Shown piece after piece: positions 54,662 to 63,285 of a stretch of DNA of 64,000 nt (the first letter of the stretch is position 1; each line of letters begins with the position of its first letter). The notes under the pieces are model-generated. The model was not told the DNA's origin and ran no database searches. It was given only the letters and a program-made list of their open reading frames with translations. Origin of the DNA: Segniliparus rugosus ATCC BAA-974 (lineage in GTDB: Bacteria; Actinomycetota; Actinomycetes; Mycobacteriales; Mycobacteriaceae); NCBI RefSeq assembly GCF_000185725.2, contig NZ_KI391953.1, positions 1,790,750 to 1,854,749 of the forward strand, in the 5' to 3' direction. A program made the position numbers and the translations under genes.

Positions 54662-55510
54662 ATGAGGCAAGGGCAGCTCGGGCGGTGGGGGTGGTTGGCT
54701 CCGCTTCTTATGGGGGCGAGCAGTTGCTCGATGTACTTGGGAGCCGCTTTTGGCACGATGCTGTTCCGATGGGTTGACCCGGTCTCAGTGGCGTGGCTGA
54801 GGGTTTGCGGTTCGGCGCTTATTTTCGCTGCGATCGCTCGACCTGGCGTATCCTCGTGGCGGGGGAAGAAGCTTGTTCGGTCTAGCGTTTTCGGCACTAC
54901 CACCGCTCTGATGAACATATTTTTCTATCTCGCGATATCTATCTTGCCCTTAGGCTCCGCTGTCGCCATCGAATTTCTCGGCCCAACCGCCGTGGCGGCG
55001 TTTTACGCGCGCTCGCTCAAGGGGGCGCTTGCCGCGCTTTTGGCGCTGGCAGGGGTGCTGCTCGTTTCGGGCGCGCGTTTTTCGCAGGAGGTGGCGGGCG
55101 TTGTGTTCGCCTTACTTGCGGCATTTTTCTGGGCAGGCTACATTTTTTTCGGCAAAGCTGTTTCCAACGATAGAGATATCAGTTCGCTTGCCGTGGCATT
55201 CGCAGCAGGAGCATTAATCACCTCGCCGGCTCTCGCCTTTGGCGTAGGGCACGAGGCGGCGTGGGGGCATATCGGGGAGATCTTGTTTTTCGGGCTTGGC
55301 CTGGGGCTCTTGTCGAACGTGATTCCGTATTCTGCGGACCAGTTTATCTTCCGCAGGGTCGGTGAGGCGTACTTCGCGTTACTGCTCGCGATGCTCCCCG
55401 TGGCTGCTGCGTTGATTGGATTCTTCGTGCTCGGCCAGAAGCTTTCTTTTGAGGAATGCGTCGGCGTGCTTTGCGTCGTTGCCGCTATCGCTCTCGGCAA
55501 ACCATCGTGA
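54662..55510 (+). CDS. EamA/DMT-family exporter, RhtA-like
   Basis: 282 residues, ATG 54662 with GGAAG 7 bases upstream; an earlier in-frame ATG at 54596 adds a non-hydrophobic Arg-rich leader. Ten membrane helices in two five-helix EamA repeats (about 10-135 and 145-280). The sequence style (SVAWLRVCGSALIF, GSAVAIEFLGPTAVA, YSADQFIFRRVGEAYFALLLAMLPV) matches RhtA-type threonine/homoserine and amino-acid exporters. It is about 1 kb downstream of the proline-hydroxylase-like gene on the same strand. Export of a hydroxylated amino acid is a possible joint role, but this is inference. Confidence 0.88.
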   Translation: MRQGQLGRWGWLAPLLMGASSCSMYLGAAFGTMLFRWVDPVSVAWLRVCGSALIFAAIARPGVSSWRGKKLVRSSVFGTTTALMNIFFYLAISILPLGSAVAIEFLGPTAVAAFYARSLKGALAALLALAGVLLVSGARFSQEVAGVVFALLAAFFWAGYIFFGKAVSNDRDISSLAVAFAAGALITSPALAFGVGHEAAWGHIGEILFFGLGLGLLSNVIPYSADQFIFRRVGEAYFALLLAMLPVAAALIGFFVLGQKLSFEECVGVLCVVAAIALGKPS

Positions 55511-55589
55511 CGGTGCGTTGTCGGCCTGCTGCGGCGTCGCGGCTCCTCAGATTCACGGGCGGCGGGCGGCGGCCCGCCGGAAGCCGGCG

Positions 55590-56312
55590 CTAGGCCAGCG
55601 CGGACGAGGCGAGCAGCCGAGCCCACTGCTCGGGCTCGCGCGCGGAGATCCGCTCGGCAGGGCCGGAGACGCAGAGCGCCGCGCGCACGCTGGCCCGGTC
55701 GTCCGACCACACGGGCACCGACACGCTCGCCACCCCCGGCTCGCGCTCCCCGGTGGTGTGCGCCCAGCCGCGCTCGCGCACGAGCGCGAGCGTCGCCTCG
55801 TCGAACGCCGCCGAGCGCAGCAGCGGGGCGCGCAGCTCGGCGCTCTCCCAGGCGAGCAGCACTTGGGCTCCCGATCCCGCGGTGAGCGGCAGGCGGGCTC
55901 CGACAGGGACCGAGTCCCGAAGGCCGGAGGCGGGTTCTGCGGAGGCGAGGCAGACCCGGTGGTCGCCTTCTCGCCGGTAGAGCTGGACGCTTTCGCCGAC
56001 CGTTTCGCGCAACGCGGGGAGGGCTCGGGCGGCGGCTTCGGCGAGCGGGTCGGCGGCGTGCGCGGCGAGCTCGTGCAAGCCCGGCCCGAGCGCGAAACGC
56101 CCTTCGGCGTCTTTGGCGAGGAGGCGATGGGTGTGCAGCGCTTGGGCGAGGCGGTGCGCGGTGGCTCGGGGCAGCCCGGTGCGGGCGGTGAGCTCGGCGA
56201 GGCTCGCTGGCCCTTGGCGCAGCGCGTGCAGGACGAGGACAGATTTGTCGAGCACCCCGATGCCGCTCGATCCGGTTTCGGGGATGTTCTGCCCTCTGCT
56301 ATCATTGTCCAT
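55590..56312 (-). CDS. IclR-family regulator, LtbR/NdgR type
   Basis: 240 residues, ATG 56312. N-terminal winged helix-turn-helix (about 15-75; SLAELTARTGLPRATAHRLAQALHTHRLL) and a C-terminal IclR effector domain. It is divergent from leuC, the position of LtbR in Corynebacterium, NdgR in Streptomyces and Rv2989 in M. tuberculosis, regulators of leucine synthesis. TAATAT ends 6 bases before the ATG (56319-56324), so the mRNA is probably leaderless. It likely represses leuCD and itself through the AT-rich intergenic region. Confidence 0.92.
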   Translation of the reverse strand: MDNDSRGQNIPETGSSGIGVLDKSVLVLHALRQGPASLAELTARTGLPRATAHRLAQALHTHRLLAKDAEGRFALGPGLHELAAHAADPLAEAAARALPALRETVGESVQLYRREGDHRVCLASAEPASGLRDSVPVGARLPLTAGSGAQVLLAWESAELRAPLLRSAAFDEATLALVRERGWAHTTGEREPGVASVSVPVWSDDRASVRAALCVSGPAERISAREPEQWARLLASSALA

Positions 56313-56316
56313 ATAT

Positions 56317-56327
56317 TGATATTATCA
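56317..56327. promoter_or_regulatory. AT-rich palindrome between the IclR gene and leuC
   Basis: TGATA-T-TATCA, an 11-base palindrome that overlaps the predicted -10 of the regulator gene (56319-56324). The surrounding 35 bases are strikingly AT-rich (TATATTGATATTATC and following). A good candidate operator for the adjacent IclR protein; binding is not shown by sequence alone. Confidence 0.45.
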
Positions 56328-56411
56328 TCTCATATTATGGGATAACGGTCTTCGGGCTTCTGATACTGGAGAGGTCGGAAACCGCCGAGAGCGCGAGAGG
56401 AAGGACCCGCC

Positions 56412-57818
56412 GTGACAGCCCCACGGACTTTGCCCCAGAAAGTATGGGACAACCATGTCGTCGCCCGCGACGAGGCGGGCGGGGCAGACCTGCTCTACAT
56501 CGACTTGCACCTCGTCCACGAGGTGACGAGCCCGCAAGCCTTCGACGGGCTGCGCCTGGCCGGCCGCAAGCTGCGCAGGACCGACCTCACCATTGCGACC
56601 GAGGACCACAACGTCCCGACCGACACCGTCCTTGGCCCGATCAAGGACCCGATCTCCCGCGCCCAGATCGAGGCGCTGCGCGCGAACACCGCCGAATTCG
56701 GCGTGCCGCTGCACCCGATGGGGGCGGCCGAGCAAGGCATCGTGCACGTCATGGGCCCGCAGCTGGGCCTCACTCAGCCGGGCACGACCGTGGTCTGCGG
56801 CGACAGCCACACCTCCACGCACGGCGCGTTCGGAGCTTTCGCCCTCGGCATCGGCACCTCCGAGGTCGAACACGTCATGGCCACCCAGACGCTCTGGCTC
56901 AAGCCATTCAAGACGATGGCGATCAACGTCTCGGGGTCGCTCGCCCCAGGGGTGACCGCGAAGGATCTCATCCTCGCGGTGATCGCGGAGATCGGCACCG
57001 GCGGCGGGCTCGGCCACGTGCTCGAATACCGGGGCCAAGCCGTGCGGGAGCTCTCTATGGAGGCCCGCATGACGATGTGCAACATGTCCATCGAGGCGGG
57101 CGCCCGGGCGGGCATGGTCGCCCCCGACGAGACGACCTTCGCCTATCTCAAGGGCCGCGCTCGGGCTCCGAAGGGCTCCGACTGGGAAGCCGCGGTCGCC
57201 GCCTGGCGGCAGTTGCCGACCGACGAGGGCGCGCGGTTCGACCGGGAGGTGTTCGTCGACGGCTCCGCGCTCGCCCCGTTCGTCACCTGGGGCACCAACC
57301 CCGGCCAGGGCGCTCCGCTTTCCGCGTCGGTGCCCGACCCCGACAGCCTCGGCGAGGACGAGGAACGGGCCGCGGCCCGGCGGGCGCTGGAGTACATGGG
57401 CCTGACCGCGGGCACGCCGCTGCGGGACGTGTCGGTGGATGCGGTGTTCGTCGGCTCCTGCACGAACGGGCGGATCGAGGACCTGCGCGACGTCGCGTCG
57501 GTCCTGAAGGGCCGCAAAGTCGCCGACGGGGTGCGGATGCTCATCGTCCCCGGCTCGGGCAGGGTGCGCGAGCAGGCCGAGGCCGAAGGCCTCGCCGAGG
57601 TGTTCGAGCAGGCCGGGGCGCAATGGCGCCAGCCGGGCTGCTCCATGTGCCTGGGCATGAACCCGGACCAGCTCGCGCCGGGCGAGCGCTGCGCGTCCAC
57701 GTCCAACCGCAACTTCGAGGGCCGCCAGGGCCGGGGCGGACGCACCCACCTGGTGTCGCCGCTGGTCGCCGCTGCCACCGCCGTGCGCGGCAGGCTGTCG
57801 TCCCCTGCGGATCTGTGA
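56412..57818 (+). CDS. leuC: 3-Isopropylmalate dehydratase, large subunit
   Basis: 468 residues, GTG 56412 with AGGAAGGA 7 bases upstream. An aconitase-family enzyme converting 2- to 3-isopropylmalate in leucine synthesis. The 4Fe-4S ligands are Cys350 (VGSCTNGR), Cys410 and Cys413 (GCSMCLG). Other landmarks are [23 protein letters not shown] and the C-terminal [12 protein letters not shown]. Forms a heterodimer with LeuD, encoded 10 bases downstream. Confidence 0.97.
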   Translation: MTAPRTLPQKVWDNHVVARDEAGGADLLYIDLHLVHEVTSPQAFDGLRLAGRKLRRTDLTIATEDHNVPTDTVLGPIKDPISRAQIEALRANTAEFGVPLHPMGAAEQGIVHVMGPQLGLTQPGTTVVCGDSHTSTHGAFGAFALGIGTSEVEHVMATQTLWLKPFKTMAINVSGSLAPGVTAKDLILAVIAEIGTGGGLGHVLEYRGQAVRELSMEARMTMCNMSIEAGARAGMVAPDETTFAYLKGRARAPKGSDWEAAVAAWRQLPTDEGARFDREVFVDGSALAPFVTWGTNPGQGAPLSASVPDPDSLGEDEERAAARRALEYMGLTAGTPLRDVSVDAVFVGSCTNGRIEDLRDVASVLKGRKVADGVRMLIVPGSGRVREQAEAEGLAEVFEQAGAQWRQPGCSMCLGMNPDQLAPGERCASTSNRNFEGRQGRGGRTHLVSPLVAAATAVRGRLSSPADL

Positions 57819-57828
57819 GGAGGAAATA

Positions 57829-58416
57829 ATGGAACCGTTCACCACCCACACCGGAGTCGGCGTGCCCCTGCGGCGCTTCCAGGTGGACACCGACCAGATC
57901 ATCCCCGCCGTCTACCTCAAGCGGATCACCCGCACCGGCTTTGAGGACGGGCTGTTCGCGGAATGGCGCAAGGAGCCGGACTTCATCCTCAACCGCCCGC
58001 CCTACGACCGGGGCTCGGTGCTCGTCGCGGGCAGCCCGTTCGGCGTCGGCTCGTCGCGCGAGCACGCGGTCTGGGCGTTGTGGGACTTCGGCTTCCGCGT
58101 CGTGGTCGCCGCCGAGTTCGGCGACATCTTCCGGGGCAACGCCGGGAAATCCGGGTTGCTGACCGCGCAGGTGACGCAGGCGGACGTGGAGCTGCTGTGG
58201 AAGGTGCTCGAAGAGCAGCCCGGCCTCGAAGTGACCGCGGACCTGGTGGAGCGGACCGTCACGGCGGGCCCGGTGACGATCGCGTTCCGCATCGACGACG
58301 GCGTACGGGGACGGCTCTTGGAAGGCTTGGACGACGTGGCGCTCACCCTGCGGCACGCGGACGCGCTGGCCGAGTTCGAGGCGAAACGCCCGTCCTGGCT
58401 GCCGACGACGTCGTAG
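57829..58416 (+). CDS. leuD: 3-Isopropylmalate dehydratase, small subunit
   Basis: 195 residues, ATG 57829 with a strong GAGGAGG 6 bases upstream. The swivelling domain of isopropylmalate isomerase, with [15 protein letters not shown], the substrate-recognition loop [11 protein letters not shown] and [13 protein letters not shown]. Partner of LeuC. The convergent amidohydrolase gene ends two bases after it. Confidence 0.97.
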   Translation: MEPFTTHTGVGVPLRRFQVDTDQIIPAVYLKRITRTGFEDGLFAEWRKEPDFILNRPPYDRGSVLVAGSPFGVGSSREHAVWALWDFGFRVVVAAEFGDIFRGNAGKSGLLTAQVTQADVELLWKVLEEQPGLEVTADLVERTVTAGPVTIAFRIDDGVRGRLLEGLDDVALTLRHADALAEFEAKRPSWLPTTS

Positions 58417-58418
58417 CC

Positions 58419-59423
58419 TTAGGCTGGGGCGATCCCCAGCAGGCGTTCGGCGTTGCGGTGCGCGATCTTCTCCCGGTCGTCGGCGCTGATCGGCAGGCGG
58501 TCCAAGTACGCGACGCCGTCGGCGTTGCGGCTGTACGGGTAGTCCACGGAGAAGAGGATCCGGTCCGCCCCGAGGCAGTGGTAGGCGGCCACGAACGGCG
58601 GGTAGGTGAAAAATCCCGCGAAGGTGATGGAGAAATGGCTGGCGAAGGCTTCCTTGATGGAGGTCGACAGCCGCACCACCGAGGCGAGCCGCTCGCTGGC
58701 CCGGTCGATCATGAACGGCAACGTCTCGCCCTGGTGGCCGAGGATCATCTGCAAGCCTGGGTGGCGGTCGAAGAGCCCGGCGAGGATGAGGCGCAGGGCG
58801 TGCAAGCCCGCGTCCACGTGCCAGCCGAAGGCCGGGGCGGCGAGCATCTCGGTCACGGCGGGGCTGAAACCGGCGTACTGCGCGTCCACCACGGCTTGCG
58901 GCGGGCGTGTCGGGTGCAGGTACACCGGCACGCCGAGCTCCTCCGCCTTCGCGAAGATTGGCCAGTACTTTTGGTCGTCCAAGTACTCGCCGCGCACATG
59001 CCCGTTGAGCATCGCCCCGACGAAACCGAGCTGCGTCACGGCCCGCTCCAGCTCGCGAGCGGCTTCGGCCGGGTCTTGGACCGGCAGGTGGGCGAAGCCC
59101 CGGAACCTGGCGGGGTGGGCCTCGACAGCGCCCGCGATCGCGTCGTTGGCCTCTTTCGCGAGGCGAACGGCAGGGCCGGCCTCGAGCATCTCCACTCCTG
59201 GCGTGGTCTGGGAGAGCACCTGGACGTCGATCCCGGCCTCGTCCATCGCGGCGATCCGGCCCGCCCCGATATCGTCGATGCCGACGGGGACGACAGCTCC
59301 CGGCGGGCTCTTCCAGAGCCCGGCCTGCGCGAGGAGCCGGTACATGGACTCGAGCGGGTGGTCTTCGTTCGCCTCGCGGATGGGCAGGGTGGTGAAATGC
59401 TCTTCAAGCGCGATGATCCGCAT
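58419..59423 (-). CDS. Amidohydrolase-2 family (gamma-resorcylate/DHB decarboxylase-like)
   Basis: 334 residues from ATG 59423, supported by TATGCT ending 7 bases upstream (leaderless pattern); an ATG 12 bases upstream is possible. TIM-barrel metalloenzyme with the N-terminal ALEEHF that supplies metal ligands in gamma-resorcylate and 2,3-dihydroxybenzoate decarboxylases. VYLHPTRPP and the C-terminal FSVDYPYSRN supply the other His and Asp. The likely reaction is non-oxidative decarboxylation or hydrolysis of an aromatic or acyclic acid. No aromatic-pathway genes are adjacent, so the substrate is unknown. Confidence 0.85.
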   Translation of the reverse strand: MRIIALEEHFTTLPIREANEDHPLESMYRLLAQAGLWKSPPGAVVPVGIDDIGAGRIAAMDEAGIDVQVLSQTTPGVEMLEAGPAVRLAKEANDAIAGAVEAHPARFRGFAHLPVQDPAEAARELERAVTQLGFVGAMLNGHVRGEYLDDQKYWPIFAKAEELGVPVYLHPTRPPQAVVDAQYAGFSPAVTEMLAAPAFGWHVDAGLHALRLILAGLFDRHPGLQMILGHQGETLPFMIDRASERLASVVRLSTSIKEAFASHFSITFAGFFTYPPFVAAYHCLGADRILFSVDYPYSRNADGVAYLDRLPISADDREKIAHRNAERLLGIAPA

Positions 59424-59494
59424 CACACGGAGCATAATCCCGTTCGCGGCATTATGCGCGGTAGCGCGCATGCCGGGCGGGACTAGCGCGCGGC

Positions 59495-60727
59495 TCAGCC
59501 CAGGAGTTTGACCGGAAGCCGGAGGTCGGGGCGGGGGACCGGGGCTCTGCCGTCCAGGCGTTTCGCGCCGCTGTACACCTCGACGGTCTGCTCGGCCACC
59601 GAGCGCCAGTCGAAGTCGTCGGTGATCCGGTCGCGGGCGGCTTTCGCCATCCGGGCCGAACGGGTCGGGCTCGCGAGCACGCGGGCCACCGCGTCAGCGA
59701 GCGCTTTGACGTCGCCGGGCGGGAAGGTGCGGCCGTTGACGTTCTCGGACACCGCTTCGCCGAGGCCTCCGGTTTCGGCGACGACGAGCGGCACCCCCGC
59801 CGCGGCTCCTTCGAGGGCGACGAGGCCGAACGGCTCGTAGCGGCTCGGGACGATCAGGGCGGAAGCTGTGCGCATATGGCGTTGGATGCCGTTGTGGTCG
59901 AGTTTCCCGAAGAACCTGACCGAGCTGGCCACTTTATGCTCGCGAGCCACTTCGCGGAGCCATTCCGCCTGGGTCCCGGTGCCGACCACCGACAACGTCG
60001 TCCCCTGATGCGCGCGGCGGATCGCGGGCAGCGCCGCGATGAGGTCGTGAACGCCTTTCTCGTACTCCAGCCTGCCGACGAAGAGCAACCGGGGCGGCGT
60101 CGCGCACCGGTCCGGCGGCTGGAACGGCCACAGCGAAAGGTCGATCCCGTTCGGGATCACCACGATGGGCTCGTCCAGCGGGCCGAACAGGGTCGTCGTC
60201 TCCTGCCGCATGGACTCCGAACAACAGATCAACGCGTCGGAGACGCGCACGAGCCACCGCTCCGCCGAGTGGACCTGGGCGCTCGTCGAATTGCCGATCC
60301 ACCCGTCGTGGCGGCCAGCCTCGGTGGCGTGCACCGTGGTGACCAGCGGAACCGCGAAATGCTCGGCGAGCGCGATGGCGGGGGCGGCGACCAGCCAGTC
60401 GTGCGCGTGCACCACGTCGGGCTGGAAAGAGTCCGCGAGCGCCAGGCCCGCCCGGAGCATCGCGTGCCCGAGCGAGAGCGTCCACGCGACGAGGTCGGAG
60501 CCGAATTCGAGGCTCAACGGATCCTCGGGCACCGAGACGACCCGCACGCCGTTCTGCGTCGTCGTGGCGGCCGGGGCCTGCGCTCCGGTGGCCCCCATCG
60601 GGCCTCGGGAGAGGACCGTCACCTCGTGCCCGAGCGAGGCCAACGCCTTGGCCAGCTCTTGCACGTGTCTGCCGAGCCCGCCGACCACCACCGGCGGGTG
60701 CTCCCAGCTGAGCAGTAGGACGCGCAT
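59495..60727 (-). CDS. GT4 alpha-glucosyltransferase (Rv3032-like)
   Basis: 410 residues (Rv3032 414), ATG 60727 sharing one base with the previous stop. GT-B fold: N-terminal SWEHPPVVVGGLGRHV with the donor Gly-Gly loop, and the C-terminal EX7E-type motif in SRYEPFGLVALEG. Rv3032 elongates alpha-1,4-glucan for methylglucose lipopolysaccharide and contributes to capsular glucan. Last gene of a coupled three-gene operon: methyltransferase, GH57 branching enzyme, this enzyme. Confidence 0.93.
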   Translation of the reverse strand: MRVLLLSWEHPPVVVGGLGRHVQELAKALASLGHEVTVLSRGPMGATGAQAPAATTTQNGVRVVSVPEDPLSLEFGSDLVAWTLSLGHAMLRAGLALADSFQPDVVHAHDWLVAAPAIALAEHFAVPLVTTVHATEAGRHDGWIGNSTSAQVHSAERWLVRVSDALICCSESMRQETTTLFGPLDEPIVVIPNGIDLSLWPFQPPDRCATPPRLLFVGRLEYEKGVHDLIAALPAIRRAHQGTTLSVVGTGTQAEWLREVAREHKVASSVRFFGKLDHNGIQRHMRTASALIVPSRYEPFGLVALEGAAAGVPLVVAETGGLGEAVSENVNGRTFPPGDVKALADAVARVLASPTRSARMAKAARDRITDDFDWRSVAEQTVEVYSGAKRLDGRAPVPRPDLRLPVKLLG

Positions 60728-62301
60728 CAGCGGGGCCCGAGACGGCGCGCGTCGAGCTGGCCGAAGAGACTGTCGGCGATCCGCCAGCCCGAGGCGAGCT
60801 GGGCGGCCCTGGCCTCGTGGCCGGATTCGGCGGCTTCCGCGATCTCCCGCGTCGCGTGCGCGTGCAGATGCGCGCGGCCCCTGGCGTACTGGGCGGCGGT
60901 GTCCTTGCTGACCAGGAACGCCCAGTCGCTCGAAACGGTGAGCAACGCCTCGCGGATGATCTGGTCGGAAACCCGGTCGCGGAACATCTGGGGCTGGGCG
61001 AGCCGTTTGTCGACGGTCCGCAACGCGGTGTCCACCACGTCGGCGTTGAGTTCGACCAGGTCGGCGACCTGCGGGCCGGACCAGACCCGCCAGTCTTTGC
61101 CCGAGCCCCAGGAGCAATCCTCCGGGTCGAGGCGCTCGCCGACGAAGCCGCACGCCGCCGCCTCGCCGAGCGTGCCGACGCGCACGCCCGCCTCTGGCAG
61201 CGCGGTCAACACCTGCTCGAGCCATTCCGGCCCCTCGTGCCACCAATGGCCGAAGAGCTCGGTGTCGAACGCGGCGACCACGAGCGCAGGGCGCCCGGTC
61301 CGCGCCGATTCGGCGGCGAGCCGGTCGCGCACGGTCTGCACGAAGTCCGCCACGTCCCTGCGCACCGCGATCTGCGCCCGCGCGGGGTCGTAGGGGGCTT
61401 TCTCCTCTTCGGGCACATGGTGGCCGGTGACCCTGGCGGGTTTGAGGCCGACGAGGTGGTCGTAGGTGTGGAAGTCCCGGTAGGCTCCGTCGCCGGGGTA
61501 CCCGGACTTGGGCGACCACACCCGATAGGTGACCGAGAGGTCCCTGCCGAACGCGAGCACGTCGGTGCCCTCGACCGGGCGCGCGAGCGAGGTGTCCCCG
61601 TGCATGGCCGGCCCGTCGAGGAGGAACCGCTCCACGCCGGCCCGCGCGTACTCCTCGCCCATCCCAGGGGTGAAGGCGCATTCGGGGGCCCAAATGCCGC
61701 GCGGGCGGGCGAAGCCGCGGGCTCGCGCGTCGGCGAGGCCCTCGCGCAGGGTGAACTCGCGCAGCCTCGGGTGCAGCAGCGGGCTGAACGAATGGGCGAG
61801 CGGGCCGCCGAGCAGCTCGACGACGCCGGAGTCCACCAGCCCGCGCACCACAGGCGAGCCGCCGTGCAGCCACGCGGACTCGAATTCGGCGAGCGCGGCG
61901 TCCGCCTGGCGGCGTTCGTAGTTCCCGAGGCGGCGCAGCGCCTCGGGCGAGCTCGCGGTCCCCGGCCGCGCCCCGGTCGAACGCACCACGGCGGCCTCGT
62001 CGGCGCGCAGCGCCCAGTTCGCGAGCCAGTGGCGCATGCTGGTGAGCGCGTGCGGATCGTCCAGCTGGGCGGCGAGCACCGGGGTGAGCGACAGGGACAG
62101 CGCGTTGGTCCGCCCGGTTTCGCCGAGCCTGCGCAGCATGGCGAACAGGGGGAGGTAGGACTGCGCCCACGCCTGGTAGAGCCATTCCTCGCCCACCGGC
62201 CACCTGCCGTGGTTGACGACCCAGGGCAGATGCGTGTGCAGGACGAAGCAGAACATCCCCGGCGCCGCCGGGGCGGAGCCTCGGGGCGTTGCTCCGCTCA
62301 T
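60727..62301 (-). CDS. GH57 1,4-alpha-glucan branching enzyme (Rv3031-like)
   Basis: 524 residues (Rv3031 526). GH57 fold with LHTHLPW at 21-27, nucleophile Glu207 (WAPECAFTPG) and acid/base Asp346 (AFDTELFGHWW). It branches alpha-glucan, probably that of polymethylated glucose lipopolysaccharide, and is unrelated in fold to the GH13 GlgB at 15 kb. ATG 62301 overlaps the upstream methyltransferase stop (ATGA), and its own stop overlaps the GT4 gene (TGATG). Confidence 0.94.
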   Translation of the reverse strand: MSGATPRGSAPAAPGMFCFVLHTHLPWVVNHGRWPVGEEWLYQAWAQSYLPLFAMLRRLGETGRTNALSLSLTPVLAAQLDDPHALTSMRHWLANWALRADEAAVVRSTGARPGTASSPEALRRLGNYERRQADAALAEFESAWLHGGSPVVRGLVDSGVVELLGGPLAHSFSPLLHPRLREFTLREGLADARARGFARPRGIWAPECAFTPGMGEEYARAGVERFLLDGPAMHGDTSLARPVEGTDVLAFGRDLSVTYRVWSPKSGYPGDGAYRDFHTYDHLVGLKPARVTGHHVPEEEKAPYDPARAQIAVRRDVADFVQTVRDRLAAESARTGRPALVVAAFDTELFGHWWHEGPEWLEQVLTALPEAGVRVGTLGEAAACGFVGERLDPEDCSWGSGKDWRVWSGPQVADLVELNADVVDTALRTVDKRLAQPQMFRDRVSDQIIREALLTVSSDWAFLVSKDTAAQYARGRAHLHAHATREIAEAAESGHEARAAQLASGWRIADSLFGQLDARRLGPR

Positions 62302-63086
62302 GCCTTGACCCCGGAGGCGATCAGGTCGAGGCAGTCGTCCAACTCGCCGATCCGGGCGAAGTCGCGGGCCTCGAAATCGAAGTCGTCCGTTGTGACGCTC
62401 GACACCGCGTCGAGCAGCTCGTCCGGCCACGGCCCGCCGGACAGGGCCAGCTCGGTCTGCGCGCCGATGAGCCCGCCGGGGCGCTCGGCGTCGAGCCGGG
62501 CCAAGCGCCCGCCGTGGTACAGGCCGACGAGGGAAGACTGGCGGAATCCCGCCTCGGCCATGAGGTCCCAGAGCTCTTTCGGCGCGAACTCCTTGGTGTG
62601 GAACGGGTTGAGCGGGGTGTCCCTGCCGGGGGAGAACGTGATCCGGTTCGGAGTCGAGACGACGAGCGTCCCGCCGCCCCGCAGCACGCGCCAGCATTCC
62701 CGCAGGAAGCCGAGCTGGTCCCAAAGGTGCTCGATGACCTGCAAGTTCACCACGATGTCGATGGAGCCGGAGCGGAACGGCAGCTGCGCCAGATTGCCCC
62801 GCACCGCCGCCACCTCCGGGTACTTGGCGTTGGTGTGCGCGATGGCCTGCTGGTCGTAGTCGAGGGCGACGACGGTTCCTGCGCGCCGCGCGAGGAGGTT
62901 CGCCCCGTAGCCTTCCCCGGAGCCCGCCTCGAGCACGACGAGGCCGTCGCGCGGCCCGTCCCCCGAAGCCAGAAGCATCTGGTACACCGCCTCGTGTCTG
63001 CGGAACCAGTAGTTCTCCTGAGCCACGTCGGGCACGGTCCGCTCGCCGGTGAGCGGCAGGGGAGCGAGTTCAGATGGTGTGGACAT
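62298..63086 (-). CDS. SAM-dependent methyltransferase (Rv3030-like)
   Basis: 262 residues, ATG 63086. Class I methyltransferase with motif I VLEAGSGEGYGANLL, an acidic residue after strand 2 (VVALDYD) and VNLQVIEHLWD. In M. tuberculosis Rv3030 is in the same operon and is proposed to methylate glucosyl residues of methylglucose lipopolysaccharide. TAGTGT lies 9 bases before the ATG and no ribosome site is visible, so the transcript is leaderless or nearly so. First gene of the glucan operon; divergent from etfB. Confidence 0.9.
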   Translation of the reverse strand: MSTPSELAPLPLTGERTVPDVAQENYWFRRHEAVYQMLLASGDGPRDGLVVLEAGSGEGYGANLLARRAGTVVALDYDQQAIAHTNAKYPEVAAVRGNLAQLPFRSGSIDIVVNLQVIEHLWDQLGFLRECWRVLRGGGTLVVSTPNRITFSPGRDTPLNPFHTKEFAPKELWDLMAEAGFRQSSLVGLYHGGRLARLDAERPGGLIGAQTELALSGGPWPDELLDAVSSVTTDDFDFEARDFARIGELDDCLDLIASGVKA

Positions 63087-63164
63087 GAGAGAGCAACACT
63101 ATCAAGAAGCGGCAGGTTCGGGGTTCTCGGAGGCGATGCGGTAACGTTGCGCTCGTGGTGGTAC

Positions 63165-63180
63165 GTTACTCACGGGTAAC
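63165..63180 (+). promoter_or_regulatory. GTTAC-N6-GTAAC palindrome upstream of etfB
   Basis: A perfect 5-bp inverted repeat with a 6-base spacer (TCACGG), 105 bases before the etfB start. A related GTAACGTT lies just upstream at 63141-63148. TAACTT (63177-63182) could be a -10 overlapping it. The form TTACTCNCNGGTAA is typical of TetR-family operators controlling acyl-CoA or electron-transfer genes in actinobacteria. Assignment is inference. Confidence 0.45.
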
Positions 63181-63285
63181 TTTACGCGCCCAGTCCCGCG
63201 AGTCACCCGGTGCACACCACCACGGCGGCGCTTTCGCGCCGCCGGCCAAACGAAAACGTCGATCGAGGAGACACGAGGCACACCC

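Noticed and set aside
54291-54665. 124-codon frame upstream of the exporter gene
   Set aside because: No ribosome site, no motif, composition like random GC-rich DNA, and it overlaps the exporter start.
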